DNA of 44,558 nt. Source: Prochlorococcus sp. AG-347-K10 (lineage in GTDB: Bacteria; Cyanobacteriota; Cyanobacteriia; PCC-6307; Cyanobiaceae). Position numbers and translations under genes: made by a program. Below the pieces are notes generated by a model. That model made no database searches. It had not been told where the DNA came from and saw nothing but the letters and a program-made list of their open reading frames with translations. The stretch covers positions 1-44,558 of the forward strand of contig QCCB01000013.1 of NCBI GenBank assembly GCA_003278955.1. The letters are read 5' to 3'. Below are positions 10,280-19,610 of this stretch, one piece after another. Position 1 is the first letter of the stretch; the number at the start of each line of letters is the position of its first letter.

Positions 10280-11686
10280 ATGAATGAAAATAATCTTGAA
10301 ACAGTTACATCTTTATCTTCAGATTTAAGTACGAGAGAAAATATTACTATTCAACTTGAAGAACTGCTCATCGCAGGAAATTATGATGAGGCAAAGTTAC
10401 TTTTAGAGCCGTCCCAACCTGTTGATATTGCAGATGCAATAGGAAGCCTTCCACTAATATTGCAGGCATTAGCATTTCGATTATTAAAGAAAAATGAAGC
10501 AATCGAGGTTTATGAATATTTAGATCCAGTCGTTCAGCAAACTTTATTAGAAAGACTTCGTTCAGGAGAAGTTTTAGAAATCGTTGAAAAAATGTCTCCT
10601 GATGATAGGGTTCAACTTTTTGATGAATTACCTGCAAAAGTTGTACGAAAATTTTTGTCTGCTCTTAGTCCTGGTGAAAGGAAAGTAACAGCTGAATTAC
10701 TTGGATATGAGCCTGAAACCGCAGGAAGATTAATGACAACTGAATTTATAGACCTTAAAGAGATGCAAACAGCAGAAGAGGCTCTTTCTCTCGTTAGAAA
10801 AAGAGCCCCATTCACTGAAACTATCTATAGCTTATACGTTACAGATAAAGAAAGACATTTAACTGGTATTCTCTCTTTAAGAGACCTTGTAACTGCTGAT
10901 CCTTCTAAGCCAATTGGGGACGTTATGACTAGAGATGTAGTTAATATATCTACTAATACGAATCAAGAAGAGGTTGCTAGAGCAATACAAAGATATGATT
11001 TTTTAGCTCTCCCAGTTGTTGATAAGGAAAAAAGACTTGTTGGGATTGTAACCGTCGATGATTTAATTGATGTCATAGAGCAAGAAGCAACAAGAGATAT
11101 TTATGCTGCGGGAGCAGTACAACCAGGAGATGAAGATGATTATTTCCAAAGTAGTTTGTTTACGATTGCTCGAAGAAGAATTTTATGGTTATTAATTTTG
11201 GTTTTGGCAAATGGTTTAACGACAAAAGTTATAGCTATGAATGATCAAATATTAAAAGAGATAGTTTTATTAGCTGCATTTATTCCACTTCTTATAGGTA
11301 CTGGTGGGAATGTTGGCGCTCAAAGTTCAACTGTTGTCATTAGAGGTTTAAGTACTCAAAAATTGAAGTCTCTTGGTGCAATTAAGGCAGTAGTTAAGGA
11401 GGCAATAACAGGCGCTCTTTTAGGCGTTTTTATGATGCTTGTAGTATTTCCCTTTGCTTGGTGGCAAGGAGAAGGACCTTTAATAGCTTCTGCTGTGGGA
11501 ATAAGTTTAATATCTATAACAACTTTAGCTGCTACAACAGGAGCGATTCTCCCTTTGTTGTTTGACAGAATGAAATTGGATCCAGCTTTAATGTCCTCCC
11601 CCTTCATTACAACTGTTACCGATATTGCTGGCGTATTTATTTACCTTAGTACTGCAAAATGGCTTTTAAGTTCTTCTTTGACCTAA
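10280..11686 (+). CDS. mgtE: MgtE-type magnesium transporter
   Basis: MgtE is a homodimeric magnesium channel of the plasma membrane, gated by cytoplasmic magnesium. The 468-residue protein shows the three parts in order: the acidic N domain of helical repeats (about 20-140), two CBS domains (about 145-270; LTGILSLRDLV and LVGIVTVDDLID are the clearest segments), and five membrane helices from about residue 305. The pore region GTGGNVGAQSST is intact in the membrane part. In a cyanobacterium magnesium supply also feeds chlorophyll synthesis and Rubisco, though nothing in the sequence ties it to those. No magnesium riboswitch is seen in the short leader. Confidence 0.95.
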   Translation: MNENNLETVTSLSSDLSTRENITIQLEELLIAGNYDEAKLLLEPSQPVDIADAIGSLPLILQALAFRLLKKNEAIEVYEYLDPVVQQTLLERLRSGEVLEIVEKMSPDDRVQLFDELPAKVVRKFLSALSPGERKVTAELLGYEPETAGRLMTTEFIDLKEMQTAEEALSLVRKRAPFTETIYSLYVTDKERHLTGILSLRDLVTADPSKPIGDVMTRDVVNISTNTNQEEVARAIQRYDFLALPVVDKEKRLVGIVTVDDLIDVIEQEATRDIYAAGAVQPGDEDDYFQSSLFTIARRRILWLLILVLANGLTTKVIAMNDQILKEIVLLAAFIPLLIGTGGNVGAQSSTVVIRGLSTQKLKSLGAIKAVVKEAITGALLGVFMMLVVFPFAWWQGEGPLIASAVGISLISITTLAATTGAILPLLFDRMKLDPALMSSPFITTVTDIAGVFIYLSTAKWLLSSSLT

Positions 11687-11753
11687 ATGCACTAGGTATT
11701 TATTCTCATTTTTGTAGAAATGTGGATTTTTTTGTTTAACTTTACATTTCTTA

Positions 11754-12788
11754 ATGGTATTGTTTACAAAACATCAGCCAACTTTCATGTCTTCTGAAAC
11801 AATAAATGAGAATAAACTAGCGTCAATCGCAAGCATCAAAGCGAGTAATGATGTAGATCTTGTACGATCATATTTGAGGGATATAGGGAGAGTTCCATTA
11901 CTATCGCATGAGCAAGAAATTACTTTAGGAAGACAAGTTCAAGAGTATATGGAAGTTGAAAGAGCAGAATTAGAATTTACTGAATTGACAGGAGACAAGC
12001 CTAGTATTGAAGAATTATCAAATAAATTAAATCTAACCACTTCCATAATAAAAAAAAGATTGAGAGCAGGACAAAGAGCTAAAGAAAGAATGGTTGCAGC
12101 TAATTTAAGATTGGTGGTAAGCGTTGCAAAAAAATATACAAAAAGAAATATGGAACTATTGGATTTAATTCAAGAGGGAACTATAGGACTGGTCAGAGGA
12201 GTTGAGAAATTTGATCCAGCAAGGGGTTACAAGTTTTCAACGTATGCTTACTGGTGGATTAGACAAGGTATTACAAGAGCAATAGCTGAAAAAAGTCGGG
12301 CGATAAGGCTACCAATTCATATAACTGAAATGTTGAATAAGTTAAAAAAAGGTCAAAGAGAGCTCAGCCAAGAAATGTCTAGAACTCCAACTGTAAGTGA
12401 ACTTGCAAAATACGTAGAGCTTCCCGAAGATGATGTTAAAGATTTGATGTGCAAAGCCGGGCAGCCAGTTAGTCTTGAAACCAAAGTTGGTGATGGTGAA
12501 GATACTGTTTTATTAGATTTACTTGCAGGGGGTGAGGATTTACCAGACGAACAAATAGAGATGGATTGTATGAGAGGTGATCTACATTCTCTTTTACATC
12601 AATTGCCTGATCTGCAATGTAGAGTTTTAAGAATGAGATACGGAATGGATGGTGATGAGCCAATGTCTCTTACTGGGATAGGAAGAGTACTAGGGATAAG
12701 CAGGGACCGAGTAAGAAATCTAGAACGAGATGGGCTTAGAGGCTTGAGAAGACTTAGCGATAATGTAGAAGCTTATTTTATTTCTTGA
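11754..12788 (+). CDS. Group 2 sigma-70 family RNA polymerase sigma factor
   Basis: A 344-residue sigma factor. Region 1.2 (VRSYLRDIGRVPLLSHEQEI, about 39-58), region 2 (ELLDLIQEGTIGLVRGVEKF and the YAYWWIRQGITRAI melting segment), region 3 and the region 4 helix-turn-helix (SLTGIGRVLGISRDRVRNLE) are complete. There is no long N-terminal region 1.1 extension, which separates it from the principal sigma factor and puts it among the RpoD-like group 2 factors that cyanobacteria use for light, nutrient and circadian responses. ATG 11787, 11 codons in, is an alternative start. The last 16 bases overlap the converging hydrolase gene. Confidence 0.88.
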   Translation: MVLFTKHQPTFMSSETINENKLASIASIKASNDVDLVRSYLRDIGRVPLLSHEQEITLGRQVQEYMEVERAELEFTELTGDKPSIEELSNKLNLTTSIIKKRLRAGQRAKERMVAANLRLVVSVAKKYTKRNMELLDLIQEGTIGLVRGVEKFDPARGYKFSTYAYWWIRQGITRAIAEKSRAIRLPIHITEMLNKLKKGQRELSQEMSRTPTVSELAKYVELPEDDVKDLMCKAGQPVSLETKVGDGEDTVLLDLLAGGEDLPDEQIEMDCMRGDLHSLLHQLPDLQCRVLRMRYGMDGDEPMSLTGIGRVLGISRDRVRNLERDGLRGLRRLSDNVEAYFIS

Positions 12789-13687
12789 ATAAATTTATTT
12801 ATTAAATCATTTGTTTTTTCAGGTTCTTCGTCATGAGGACAATGACCAGCCCCATCAATAACATCTAATCTTTTAATATTCTTAAATTGTTCCTTCCATT
12901 CTTTTGCCTCATTTAAAGATTCCCAAGGATCTTTTTCTCCCCAAATCAATTGGATTGGAGCATTAGTCTTATCGAAAAGGTCAGTAGCAAGATAGTCATC
13001 AAATAAGTTTATAAAACCACGAAATGCTTCTTTAGAATTTTTCCTTTGAGAGGGTTTATAAAGTATTTCAATCAATTCTTTATCGATATTTTTTCCTGAA
13101 GGGTAAGCTTGTTCAAGTATTTTCTGTATAACTTTTGGTTTAGCAGCTCTTTTAAAAAGAGTATTACTAATTACTCTTTGTCTGACTATCGTTTTGAGAA
13201 CAGGTCTCAGTAGATTCATTAATAAATCACTTTTTTTTAAACGTTTATCATCCATAGTTCTTTGTGCACAATCAATCAAAATGACACCTTTGCAATTATC
13301 TTTAAGGATTTCAGCAGCTTTCAACGCAATAACACCACCAATTGAATTGCCTACTAGATAAACAGGAGATTTTATTACCTCTGCACAAAATGTTGCGATT
13401 TGATTACCCCATAAGTCAAATGAATATTTAATTGAATTCTCTTTATCAGTTTCGTAATTTAATAAAGCACTAGGCTGACTGCTTTTCCCAAATCCTAATA
13501 GGTCAATTGCGTAGCAGTTAGAAAAATTACCAAGAATATCTTGATTATGTCTCCAGTGGTTTTTTGATGCTCCAAATCCATGAATTAATAAAATTTTAAT
13601 ATTTTTTTCAGAAGTAGACTCTTTGGATAAAGACCAAGAAATTTCCCAATTTTTCCACTTCCAAGTTTCAGATTTATTTAAAGACAC
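12773..13687 (-). CDS. Alpha/beta hydrolase
   Basis: A 304-residue single-domain alpha/beta hydrolase. The oxyanion loop HGFGASKNHW (36-45), the segment YAIDLLGFGKS, the nucleophile elbow GNSIGG with Ser115, the acid-loop region LIWGEKDPW, and the catalytic histidine His282 in GHCPHDE are all visible. A paralogue lies at 41252-42151 with the same signatures. The DLWGNQI stretch before the elbow and the overall motif pattern recall pheophytinase-like and related plastid hydrolases, so a pigment or lipid ester is a possible substrate; this is inference. It is divergent from the PfkB kinase across 89 bases that contain a 15-base AT palindrome (13703-13717). Confidence 0.85.
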   Translation of the reverse strand: MSLNKSETWKWKNWEISWSLSKESTSEKNIKILLIHGFGASKNHWRHNQDILGNFSNCYAIDLLGFGKSSQPSALLNYETDKENSIKYSFDLWGNQIATFCAEVIKSPVYLVGNSIGGVIALKAAEILKDNCKGVILIDCAQRTMDDKRLKKSDLLMNLLRPVLKTIVRQRVISNTLFKRAAKPKVIQKILEQAYPSGKNIDKELIEILYKPSQRKNSKEAFRGFINLFDDYLATDLFDKTNAPIQLIWGEKDPWESLNEAKEWKEQFKNIKRLDVIDGAGHCPHDEEPEKTNDLINKFIQEIK

Positions 13688-13776
13688 TTTGAATATACTT
13701 TTAATTAAACTTTAATTCAAAAAAAAATTATTCGTTTTTAATAAATTATTCTTAGTTAAGAAAAAGCGTTAATTTC

Positions 13777-14775
13777 ATGAAAAAGAAAAAGGTTATATGT
13801 ATTGGAGAGGCTTTAATAGATAGAATCAGAAATAAGTCAAATCAAGGATTTACTGATTTTTTGGGTGGTGCGCCGGCTAATGTTGCTTGTGCATTAAGAA
13901 AATTAAAAATAGATTCATCATTTATAGGAAGTTTGGGTAGTGATGATTATGGAAAAAAATTTATTATGAAATTTAATGATTTGGATGTTAATTTAAATTT
14001 CTTGCAATTAGACAATGATTTATCTACTCGCGTGGTTAATGTAGATAGAGATCAATTTGGAGATCGTTTTTTTTCAGGCTTTGAGGAAAGTTCTCATTCA
14101 TGCTTTGCAGACGAAGTTCTTAGTAAGAAATTAATTGAAAAAGAAATTTTAAATTTGGAGAAAACTTTTCTAGAAACAAAATATTTGGTTACAGGAACGA
14201 TCTTATTATCATCTCCAATATCATCAGAGACTATTTTTTTTCTTCTTGAACAGGCAAAAAAATTTGAAGTCAAAATAGTTATTGATTTGAATTGGAGAGA
14301 GGTTTTTTGGGATCATTCAAGTTTTTCATCAGAAATTACTAAAGCTGCGAGAGTTAATTTAATAAAGGAATTTTTAAATCATGCAAATGTTTTAAAGCTT
14401 GCTAAGGAAGAAGCAACTTTGTTTTTTGAGGATGAAAATCCCATACGAATTTCTAAACAATTGTCTAATAGACCAGATGTAATAATAACTGATGGGGAAA
14501 ATCCCGTTTCATGGTATATCAATCGATTGTACGGAATATCTGAAACTCCTTCTTCACCAAAAATTGTTGATACAACTGGTGCAGGCGATGCTTTTCTGGC
14601 TGGCTTAATTTCAAAATTAATTTCTTCTGGCTATCCTTCAAATAAATTAGAGATAGAAGATTGCATTAAGTTCGCAGGTGCTTGTGGATTATTAACTTGC
14701 CTTGGTGAAGGTGCCATAGATCAACAGCCAGATTATGAAAAGGTTAATAAATTTTTAGGATCTTTTATTTCATAG
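13777..14775 (+). CDS. PfkB-family carbohydrate kinase, probable fructokinase
   Basis: A 332-residue sugar kinase of the ribokinase/PfkB family. The first signature GGAPANVACAL (about 30-40) and the second signature DTTGAGDAF with catalytic base Asp271 (265-273) are intact, as is the starting strand VICIGEALIDR. Family members phosphorylate fructose, ribose, adenosine or related sugars with ATP. The opening FLGGAPANVA and the overall length fit fructokinase best, which would suit use of sucrose-derived fructose, but substrate specificity is not proven by sequence. The final 43 bases overlap the converging tsaE gene. Confidence 0.86.
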   Translation: MKKKKVICIGEALIDRIRNKSNQGFTDFLGGAPANVACALRKLKIDSSFIGSLGSDDYGKKFIMKFNDLDVNLNFLQLDNDLSTRVVNVDRDQFGDRFFSGFEESSHSCFADEVLSKKLIEKEILNLEKTFLETKYLVTGTILLSSPISSETIFFLLEQAKKFEVKIVIDLNWREVFWDHSSFSSEITKAARVNLIKEFLNHANVLKLAKEEATLFFEDENPIRISKQLSNRPDVIITDGENPVSWYINRLYGISETPSSPKIVDTTGAGDAFLAGLISKLISSGYPSNKLEIEDCIKFAGACGLLTCLGEGAIDQQPDYEKVNKFLGSFIS

Positions 14776-15170
14776 TGCCTTCCGTAATTTTTGGCATAAC
14801 TAATTTTTATTTTCCAGAAATTATAAATAAGTGGTTCTATTAGTTCAGGCCATTCAACAACTAAAATAGCTTGGCTTTGTATTGCTTCTGCTTCTTCTGA
14901 AAAAAAAATTTCTTTTGCTGAAGAGATATTTTCTAACCTGTATAAATCTAGGTGTATTAGTGGTATTTTTCCTGAATAATAATGATGCGATAAAGAAAAT
15001 GTAGGGCTGGTAATGTCCTCAGAAATTGATAACCCTTGAGCAATACCCTGCACAAATGAAGTTTTTCCTGCCCCAATTGGACCCTGTAATAAAATGATTG
15101 TTTCGGGTTTTAATTTTTGTGAGAGTTTTTCCCCTAAATTTAAAGTTTCTTTTAAACTTTCAACAAACAC
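14733..15170 (-). CDS. tsaE: tRNA threonylcarbamoyladenosine biosynthesis ATPase TsaE
   Basis: TsaE is the small ATPase that works with TsaB and TsaD to install threonylcarbamoyl on adenosine 37 of tRNAs reading ANN codons. The 145-residue protein contains the Walker A motif GPIGAGKT (30-37), the SPTFSLSHHY segment and the HLDLYRLEN switch region, all typical of the family. Its last 14 codons overlap the 3' end of the PfkB kinase gene in the opposite direction. It is divergent from ahcY across 51 bases. None of the other members of the modification pathway is in the window. Confidence 0.93.
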   Translation of the reverse strand: MFVESLKETLNLGEKLSQKLKPETIILLQGPIGAGKTSFVQGIAQGLSISEDITSPTFSLSHHYYSGKIPLIHLDLYRLENISSAKEIFFSEEAEAIQSQAILVVEWPELIEPLIYNFWKIKISYAKNYGRHYEIKDPKNLLTFS

Positions 15171-15221
15171 AAAATTACACTAGAATCATCTATAGTTTAA
15201 TAGAAAAATAGTCAGCTAGAA

Positions 15222-16640
15222 ATGGTTATTGCAGACTCAGTTAAAACCTCTATTCCTCAATTTGTAATATCTGACATTTCTTTATCAGATTTTGGACGTA
15301 AAGAAATAAAAATTGCGGAAACTGAAATGCCAGGATTAATGGCACTTAGAGATAAATATCAATCTGAAAAGCCACTAAAAGGTGCAAAAATAGCTGGAAG
15401 TCTTCATATGACTATTCAGACAGCAGTCTTAATAGAAACCCTTGTTGATCTTGGTGCAGATGTGAAATGGGCCTCATGCAATATTTTTTCAACTCAAGAT
15501 CATGCTGCAGCAGCTATCGCAGATCAAGGAATTTCTGTATACGCAAAAAAAGGGGAGTCTCTTGATGAATATTGGCAATATACTCACTATATCCTTGATT
15601 GGGGTTCAGACTCACCAAATATGATTCTTGATGATGGGGGAGACGCAACTGGCTTATTGATACTTGGTAGTAAAGCAGAAAAAGATTTATCTGTTTTAGA
15701 TAATCCAGGTAATGAAGAAGAAATTGCCTTATTTAATTCTATTAAGTCTAAGTTGAAAAATGATAGCGACTTTTATTCTAGAGTTAAGAGTAATATCATT
15801 GGTGTCACTGAAGAAACTACAACCGGAGTTGCAAGACTTTATCAACTGCAGAAGCAAAATGCTTTACCTTTCCCTGCTATCAACGTTAATGACTCAGTAA
15901 CTAAGAGTAAATTTGATAATTTATATGGCTGCCGAGAATCTTTAGTTGATAGTATAAAGCGAGCAACTGACGTGATGATTGCTGGTAAGGTCGCTTTAGT
16001 AATGGGTTTTGGAGATGTAGGTAAGGGTTCAGCCCAGTCATTACGTGGACTTGGTGCTATCGTAAAAGTTGCTGAAGTTGATCCAATTTGTGCTCTTCAA
16101 GCAGCAATGGAAGGGTTTAGCGTTGTTACGTTAGATGATGTTGTGAAAGATATAGATATCTTTGTAACGGCTACTGGAAACTATCAGGTTATAACTCATG
16201 AAAATCTTCTCAAGATGAAGGATGAGGCCATAGTTTGTAATATTGGACATTTCGACAATGAAATTGATGTAGCTTCATTAAAAAACTATCATTGGGAAAA
16301 TATTAAGCCGCAAGTTGATCACATAACTCTACCTAGTGGAAATAAAATTATTCTTTTAGCTGAAGGTAGATTAGTCAATTTAGGCTGTGCCACTGGCCAC
16401 CCAAGCTTTGTTATGAGTAATTCTTTTACTAATCAAGTATTAGCTCAAATCGAACTTTTCAATAAGTCAGAGCAATATGCGAAAGAGGTTTATGTTTTAC
16501 CAAAACAACTAGATGAAATGGTAGCTAGATTACATTTAGATAAAATTGGTGCAAAATTAACAAAATTAACTAAAGAACAAGCTGATTATATAAATGTATC
16601 TATTGATGGACCTTATAAACCAGAACTTTATAGATACTAA
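15222..16640 (+). CDS. ahcY: S-adenosylhomocysteine hydrolase
   Basis: This enzyme splits S-adenosylhomocysteine into adenosine and homocysteine, keeping the methyl cycle running. The 472-residue protein has the substrate-binding [15 protein letters not shown] region, the DDGGDAT segment, [14 protein letters not shown], the NAD-binding [10 protein letters not shown] loop (about 263-272), GHFDNEIDV and the C-terminal KPELYRY that closes the neighbouring active site. The NAD loop has Phe where many homologues have Tyr. A possible -10 hexamer TATAGT lies at 15191-15196. No SAH or SAM riboswitch could be recognised in the 51-base leader. Confidence 0.97.
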   Translation: MVIADSVKTSIPQFVISDISLSDFGRKEIKIAETEMPGLMALRDKYQSEKPLKGAKIAGSLHMTIQTAVLIETLVDLGADVKWASCNIFSTQDHAAAAIADQGISVYAKKGESLDEYWQYTHYILDWGSDSPNMILDDGGDATGLLILGSKAEKDLSVLDNPGNEEEIALFNSIKSKLKNDSDFYSRVKSNIIGVTEETTTGVARLYQLQKQNALPFPAINVNDSVTKSKFDNLYGCRESLVDSIKRATDVMIAGKVALVMGFGDVGKGSAQSLRGLGAIVKVAEVDPICALQAAMEGFSVVTLDDVVKDIDIFVTATGNYQVITHENLLKMKDEAIVCNIGHFDNEIDVASLKNYHWENIKPQVDHITLPSGNKIILLAEGRLVNLGCATGHPSFVMSNSFTNQVLAQIELFNKSEQYAKEVYVLPKQLDEMVARLHLDKIGAKLTKLTKEQADYINVSIDGPYKPELYRY

Positions 16641-16642
16641 GA

Positions 16643-17302
16643 TTGAGTTTAATTTTTGTAAATTTTCTTACTTCAATTCCTGATTATATTAGTTTGGCTG
16701 TTGAAAAAAATTCAACAATTGCATACCTTACTATTTGTTTGGCGATGTTTTTAGAAAATATAATCCCCCCCATCCCTTCGGAAATAATAATGCCATTGGG
16801 TGGTTTTTTTGTTTATCAACAAAAATTAAACTTCTATATTTTAGTTTTTTGGGGTTTACTAGGAACTATTTTAGGATCATTGCCTTGGTATTATTTAGGA
16901 AGATTAGTAAATGAAAAAAGACTTTCAAATTTTTTAGATAAAAAAGGAAAATATCTGGGTATTTCTTCTAACGATCTAAATAAAAGTAAAAGGTGGTTTG
17001 ATAGATATGGAGTTTCTTTAGTTTTTTGGGGCCGATTAGTACCAGGCATAAGAACTTTAATTTCAGTTCCAGCTGGTATAGAACTTATGCCATTAAGAAA
17101 ATTTTTGCTTTGGACTACATTTGGGAGCTTGATATGGGTAGCACTTCTAACTTATTCAGGATATATATTTGGTGAAAACTATCTAATCATTGAAACCTAC
17201 TTAGATCAAATTAAATATGTTATTAAGCCAATTTTAATTTTAATTTTCTTATATTTTTTTATTAAAGTAATCATTAGATTTTTGAAAAAAAATAGAGCTT
17301 AG
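16643..17302 (+). CDS. DedA-family membrane protein
   Basis: A 219-residue protein of the DedA/VTT family, believed to move lipids such as undecaprenyl phosphate or phosphatidylethanolamine across the membrane. The hallmark segments are FLENIIPPIPSEIIMPLGG (about 37-55, re-entrant loop), the WGRLVPGIRTLISVPAG motif (about 129-145) and several hydrophobic helices. It starts with TTG at 16643, two bases after the ahcY stop, so co-transcription with ahcY is likely. Its stop overlaps the stop of ssb on the other strand by 4 bases. Which lipid it handles is not known. Confidence 0.9.
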   Translation: MSLIFVNFLTSIPDYISLAVEKNSTIAYLTICLAMFLENIIPPIPSEIIMPLGGFFVYQQKLNFYILVFWGLLGTILGSLPWYYLGRLVNEKRLSNFLDKKGKYLGISSNDLNKSKRWFDRYGVSLVFWGRLVPGIRTLISVPAGIELMPLRKFLLWTTFGSLIWVALLTYSGYIFGENYLIIETYLDQIKYVIKPILILIFLYFFIKVIIRFLKKNRA

Positions 17303-17670
17303 AAAGGAATTTCACTTGAGTTATTGCTGTTAGAATATTGGTTATTATCAGACTCTTTTCGTGAGCCTAGTAAGTTTAATCTATCTACCCTAACAACTGG
17401 TTTATATCTATCTTCTCCAGTATTTTTATCTTTCCAGCTGTCAATTTTAAAACTTCCTGTGATTCCAATTAATGATCCTTTTTTTACATAATCTGCGGCT
17501 ATTTGTGCTTGCTTGCCCCATATTTCTAAATTAAACCAATCTGGCTCTTCATCTCTACTTCTTCTGTTAACAGCAATTGTGAAATTCGCTACGATACTGC
17601 CTGATTCAAAATATCTGACATCTGGTTCTCGTCCTGCTCTGCCAACAAGGTTAATAGTGTTAATTTCCAT
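17299..17670 (-). CDS. ssb: Single-stranded DNA-binding protein
   Basis: A 123-residue SSB, which coats single-stranded DNA during replication and repair. The OB fold is clear: INTINLVGRAGREPDVRYFESG at the start, FTIAVNR, the DWFNLEIWGKQAQIAADYVKKG segment, GSFKIDSW and PVVRVDRLNLLGS. A short Ser/Asn-rich tail ends in E-I-P-F, the acidic-hydrophobic tip through which SSB recruits partners, although it has fewer acidic residues than the E. coli tip. It is divergent from mreB across 133 bases, which include TATATT at 17774-17779 as a possible mreB -10. Confidence 0.95.
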   Translation of the reverse strand: MEINTINLVGRAGREPDVRYFESGSIVANFTIAVNRRSRDEEPDWFNLEIWGKQAQIAADYVKKGSLIGITGSFKIDSWKDKNTGEDRYKPVVRVDRLNLLGSRKESDNNQYSNSNNSSEIPF

Positions 17671-17803
17671 GATTTTTTTTTTTAATACTACTCATATTTT
17701 CAGATTCTGCTCAAAGTTTTACGTGCTATTCATAACTAAACGATAGAATTCCGAGAGCTTATCAAAAAATAGATATATTATTTATAAAAAAGAAATTCTT
17801 ATT

Positions 17804-18856
17804 GTGATTTTTAACAGATTTAAATTTTCTAGAGATATTGGCATAGATTTGGGAACGGCCAATACTCTTATACACGTATCAGGAAAAGGCGTCGTTTTAC
17901 AAGAGCCTTCTGTAGTAGCTATGGATTTAGAAGAAGGGATTCCATTGGCTGTTGGTAAAGAAGCTAAGTTAATGCTTGGAAGGACCCCTGGCAATATAAG
18001 AGCCGTAAGGCCACTAAGAGATGGGGTTATCGCAGATTTTGATGCTGCAGAACAAATGATAAAAACATTTATTCAAAAATGTAATGAAGGCAAGGGGATA
18101 GTAGCCCCAAGAATAGTGATAGGTATTCCAAGTGGAGTTACTAGTGTTGAGCGAAGAGCAGTAAGAGAAGCTGGATTAGCGGGTGCTAGAGAAGTTCATT
18201 TAATTGATGAACCTGTTGCAGCCGCAATAGGAGCATCGTTACCGGTAACCGAGCCAATTGGAACAATGATTGTTGATATTGGTGGAGGTACTACTGAGGT
18301 TGCGGTATTAAGTTTAGGAGGAACTGTATTGAGTGAATCTGTTCGAATAGCAGGTGATGAAATAAATGAGTCAATTGCTCTATATCTAAAAAAAGTTCAC
18401 AATTTAGTTGTTGGAGAGAGAACTGCAGAAGACATAAAGATTAAAATTGGATCTGCATTTCCAGATGATGATTTTGATAAAACCACTTTAGAGGTTAGAG
18501 GTTTACATCTTTTATCTGGTCTACCTAGGTCAGTCACTTTGACATCAGGAGAAATAAGAGAAGCCATGGCTGAAACACTTAGCAAAATAGTGGAAGCTGT
18601 AAAAAGAACTTTAGAGCGAACTCCTCCTGAACTTGCTGCTGACATAGTTGATAGAGGGATTATGCTTGCAGGAGGTGGAGCTTTAGTGAGAGGAATTAAT
18701 GATTTATTGAGTGATGAAACAGGAATTTTTACTCACATAGCAGAAAACCCATTGCTTTGTGTAGTTAATGGTTGTGGAGAGGTTTTGGATGATTTTAAAA
18801 AACTGAAAAGAGTTGTCGACACTCCAGAATTTATAAGGAATGCCATAAGAGATTAA
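17804..18856 (+). CDS. mreB: Rod-shape-determining actin homologue MreB
   Basis: MreB is the bacterial actin that polymerises under the inner membrane and directs lateral wall synthesis. The 350-residue protein shows the phosphate-binding [10 protein letters not shown] loop (about 13-22), the [20 protein letters not shown] segment, [10 protein letters not shown], the second phosphate loop [11 protein letters not shown] (about 160-170) and [10 protein letters not shown] near the C-terminus. The start is GTG at 17804. It heads the mreB-mreC-mreD operon: mreC begins 4 bases after its stop. Prochlorococcus cells are close to spherical, so retention of the full set is of some interest. Confidence 0.97.
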   Translation: MIFNRFKFSRDIGIDLGTANTLIHVSGKGVVLQEPSVVAMDLEEGIPLAVGKEAKLMLGRTPGNIRAVRPLRDGVIADFDAAEQMIKTFIQKCNEGKGIVAPRIVIGIPSGVTSVERRAVREAGLAGAREVHLIDEPVAAAIGASLPVTEPIGTMIVDIGGGTTEVAVLSLGGTVLSESVRIAGDEINESIALYLKKVHNLVVGERTAEDIKIKIGSAFPDDDFDKTTLEVRGLHLLSGLPRSVTLTSGEIREAMAETLSKIVEAVKRTLERTPPELAADIVDRGIMLAGGGALVRGINDLLSDETGIFTHIAENPLLCVVNGCGEVLDDFKKLKRVVDTPEFIRNAIRD

Positions 18857-18860
18857 TATC

Positions 18861-19610
18861 ATGATAAGTATCCGACGAATTTCTACTAATCGTTGGTGGC
18901 ATAAAAAGAAAAATTGGCTATTGTTTGCAATTTTTTTATTTTTAGTTTTTGTAAGGATATCTAAGGGTTCTTTTTATAAAGATTTTTATTTTTTTATATC
19001 AAAGCCTTTTTGGCCTGGTCAATTTCAGAAAGAAATAGTTCTTGAAAGTATAGACCAAGAATATTTAATTAAGTTAAATCTTCTTCAAAAAGATAATACA
19101 AGATTGCGGCAAATCTTATCTTTACAAGAATCATCTAATAATGATCGTATTTCAGCCGCAGTTATTTCGAGAAAAACGGGTAGTTGGTGGAGACAAATAA
19201 TTTTAAACAAAGGTTCAAAGGATGGAGTAGAAATTGGTAATGTTGTTATTGGACCGGGTGGATTATTAGGAAGGGTAAAGAATACTTCTTTATTTACTTC
19301 TTCGGTAACTCTAATAACTTCTCCGGAAAGTAAGTTAGGCGTTTGGGTGGATAGAATTCAAATTAATGGATTACTTGTCGGTTCAGGAGATAATTATCCT
19401 AGCTTAATAATTTTTTCAAAAGATGCTGATGTTAAAGTGGGAGATTTGATCTCTTCATCTCCTGCTAGTACGCTATTACCTCCCAATATACCTATTGGTA
19501 TTGTCCAATCTATAGATGAAACATTGAAATCAAAAAAAACGGCAAAAATTTCACTTTTAGCAAAACCTCATGTAATTGATTGGGTGCAAATTTTGAAAGT
19601 AAATATTTAA
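18861..19610 (+). CDS. mreC: Rod-shape-determining protein MreC
   Basis: MreC is a bitopic membrane protein of the elongasome that links MreB to the periplasmic wall-synthesis enzymes. The 249-residue protein has a basic cytoplasmic start, one membrane helix (about 20-35), a helical, coiled-coil-like segment with LLQKDNTRLRQIL (about 74-86) and a beta-rich C-terminal domain (VISRKTGSWWRQIILNKGSKDGV, then GLLGRV and LITSPESKLGV), all typical. Its stop TAA shares one base with the mreD ATG, showing tight coupling. Confidence 0.93.
   Translation: MISIRRISTNRWWHKKKNWLLFAIFLFLVFVRISKGSFYKDFYFFISKPFWPGQFQKEIVLESIDQEYLIKLNLLQKDNTRLRQILSLQESSNNDRISAAVISRKTGSWWRQIILNKGSKDGVEIGNVVIGPGGLLGRVKNTSLFTSSVTLITSPESKLGVWVDRIQINGLLVGSGDNYPSLIIFSKDADVKVGDLISSSPASTLLPPNIPIGIVQSIDETLKSKKTAKISLLAKPHVIDWVQILKVNI

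Noticed and set aside
15171..15221. SAM or SAH riboswitch before ahcY
   Set aside because: The 51-base gap is too short and shows no matching conserved elements.
19580..19609. Longer N-terminus for mreD from TTG 19580
   Set aside because: ATG 19610 overlaps the mreC stop in a TAATG coupling and gives a normal MreD start.
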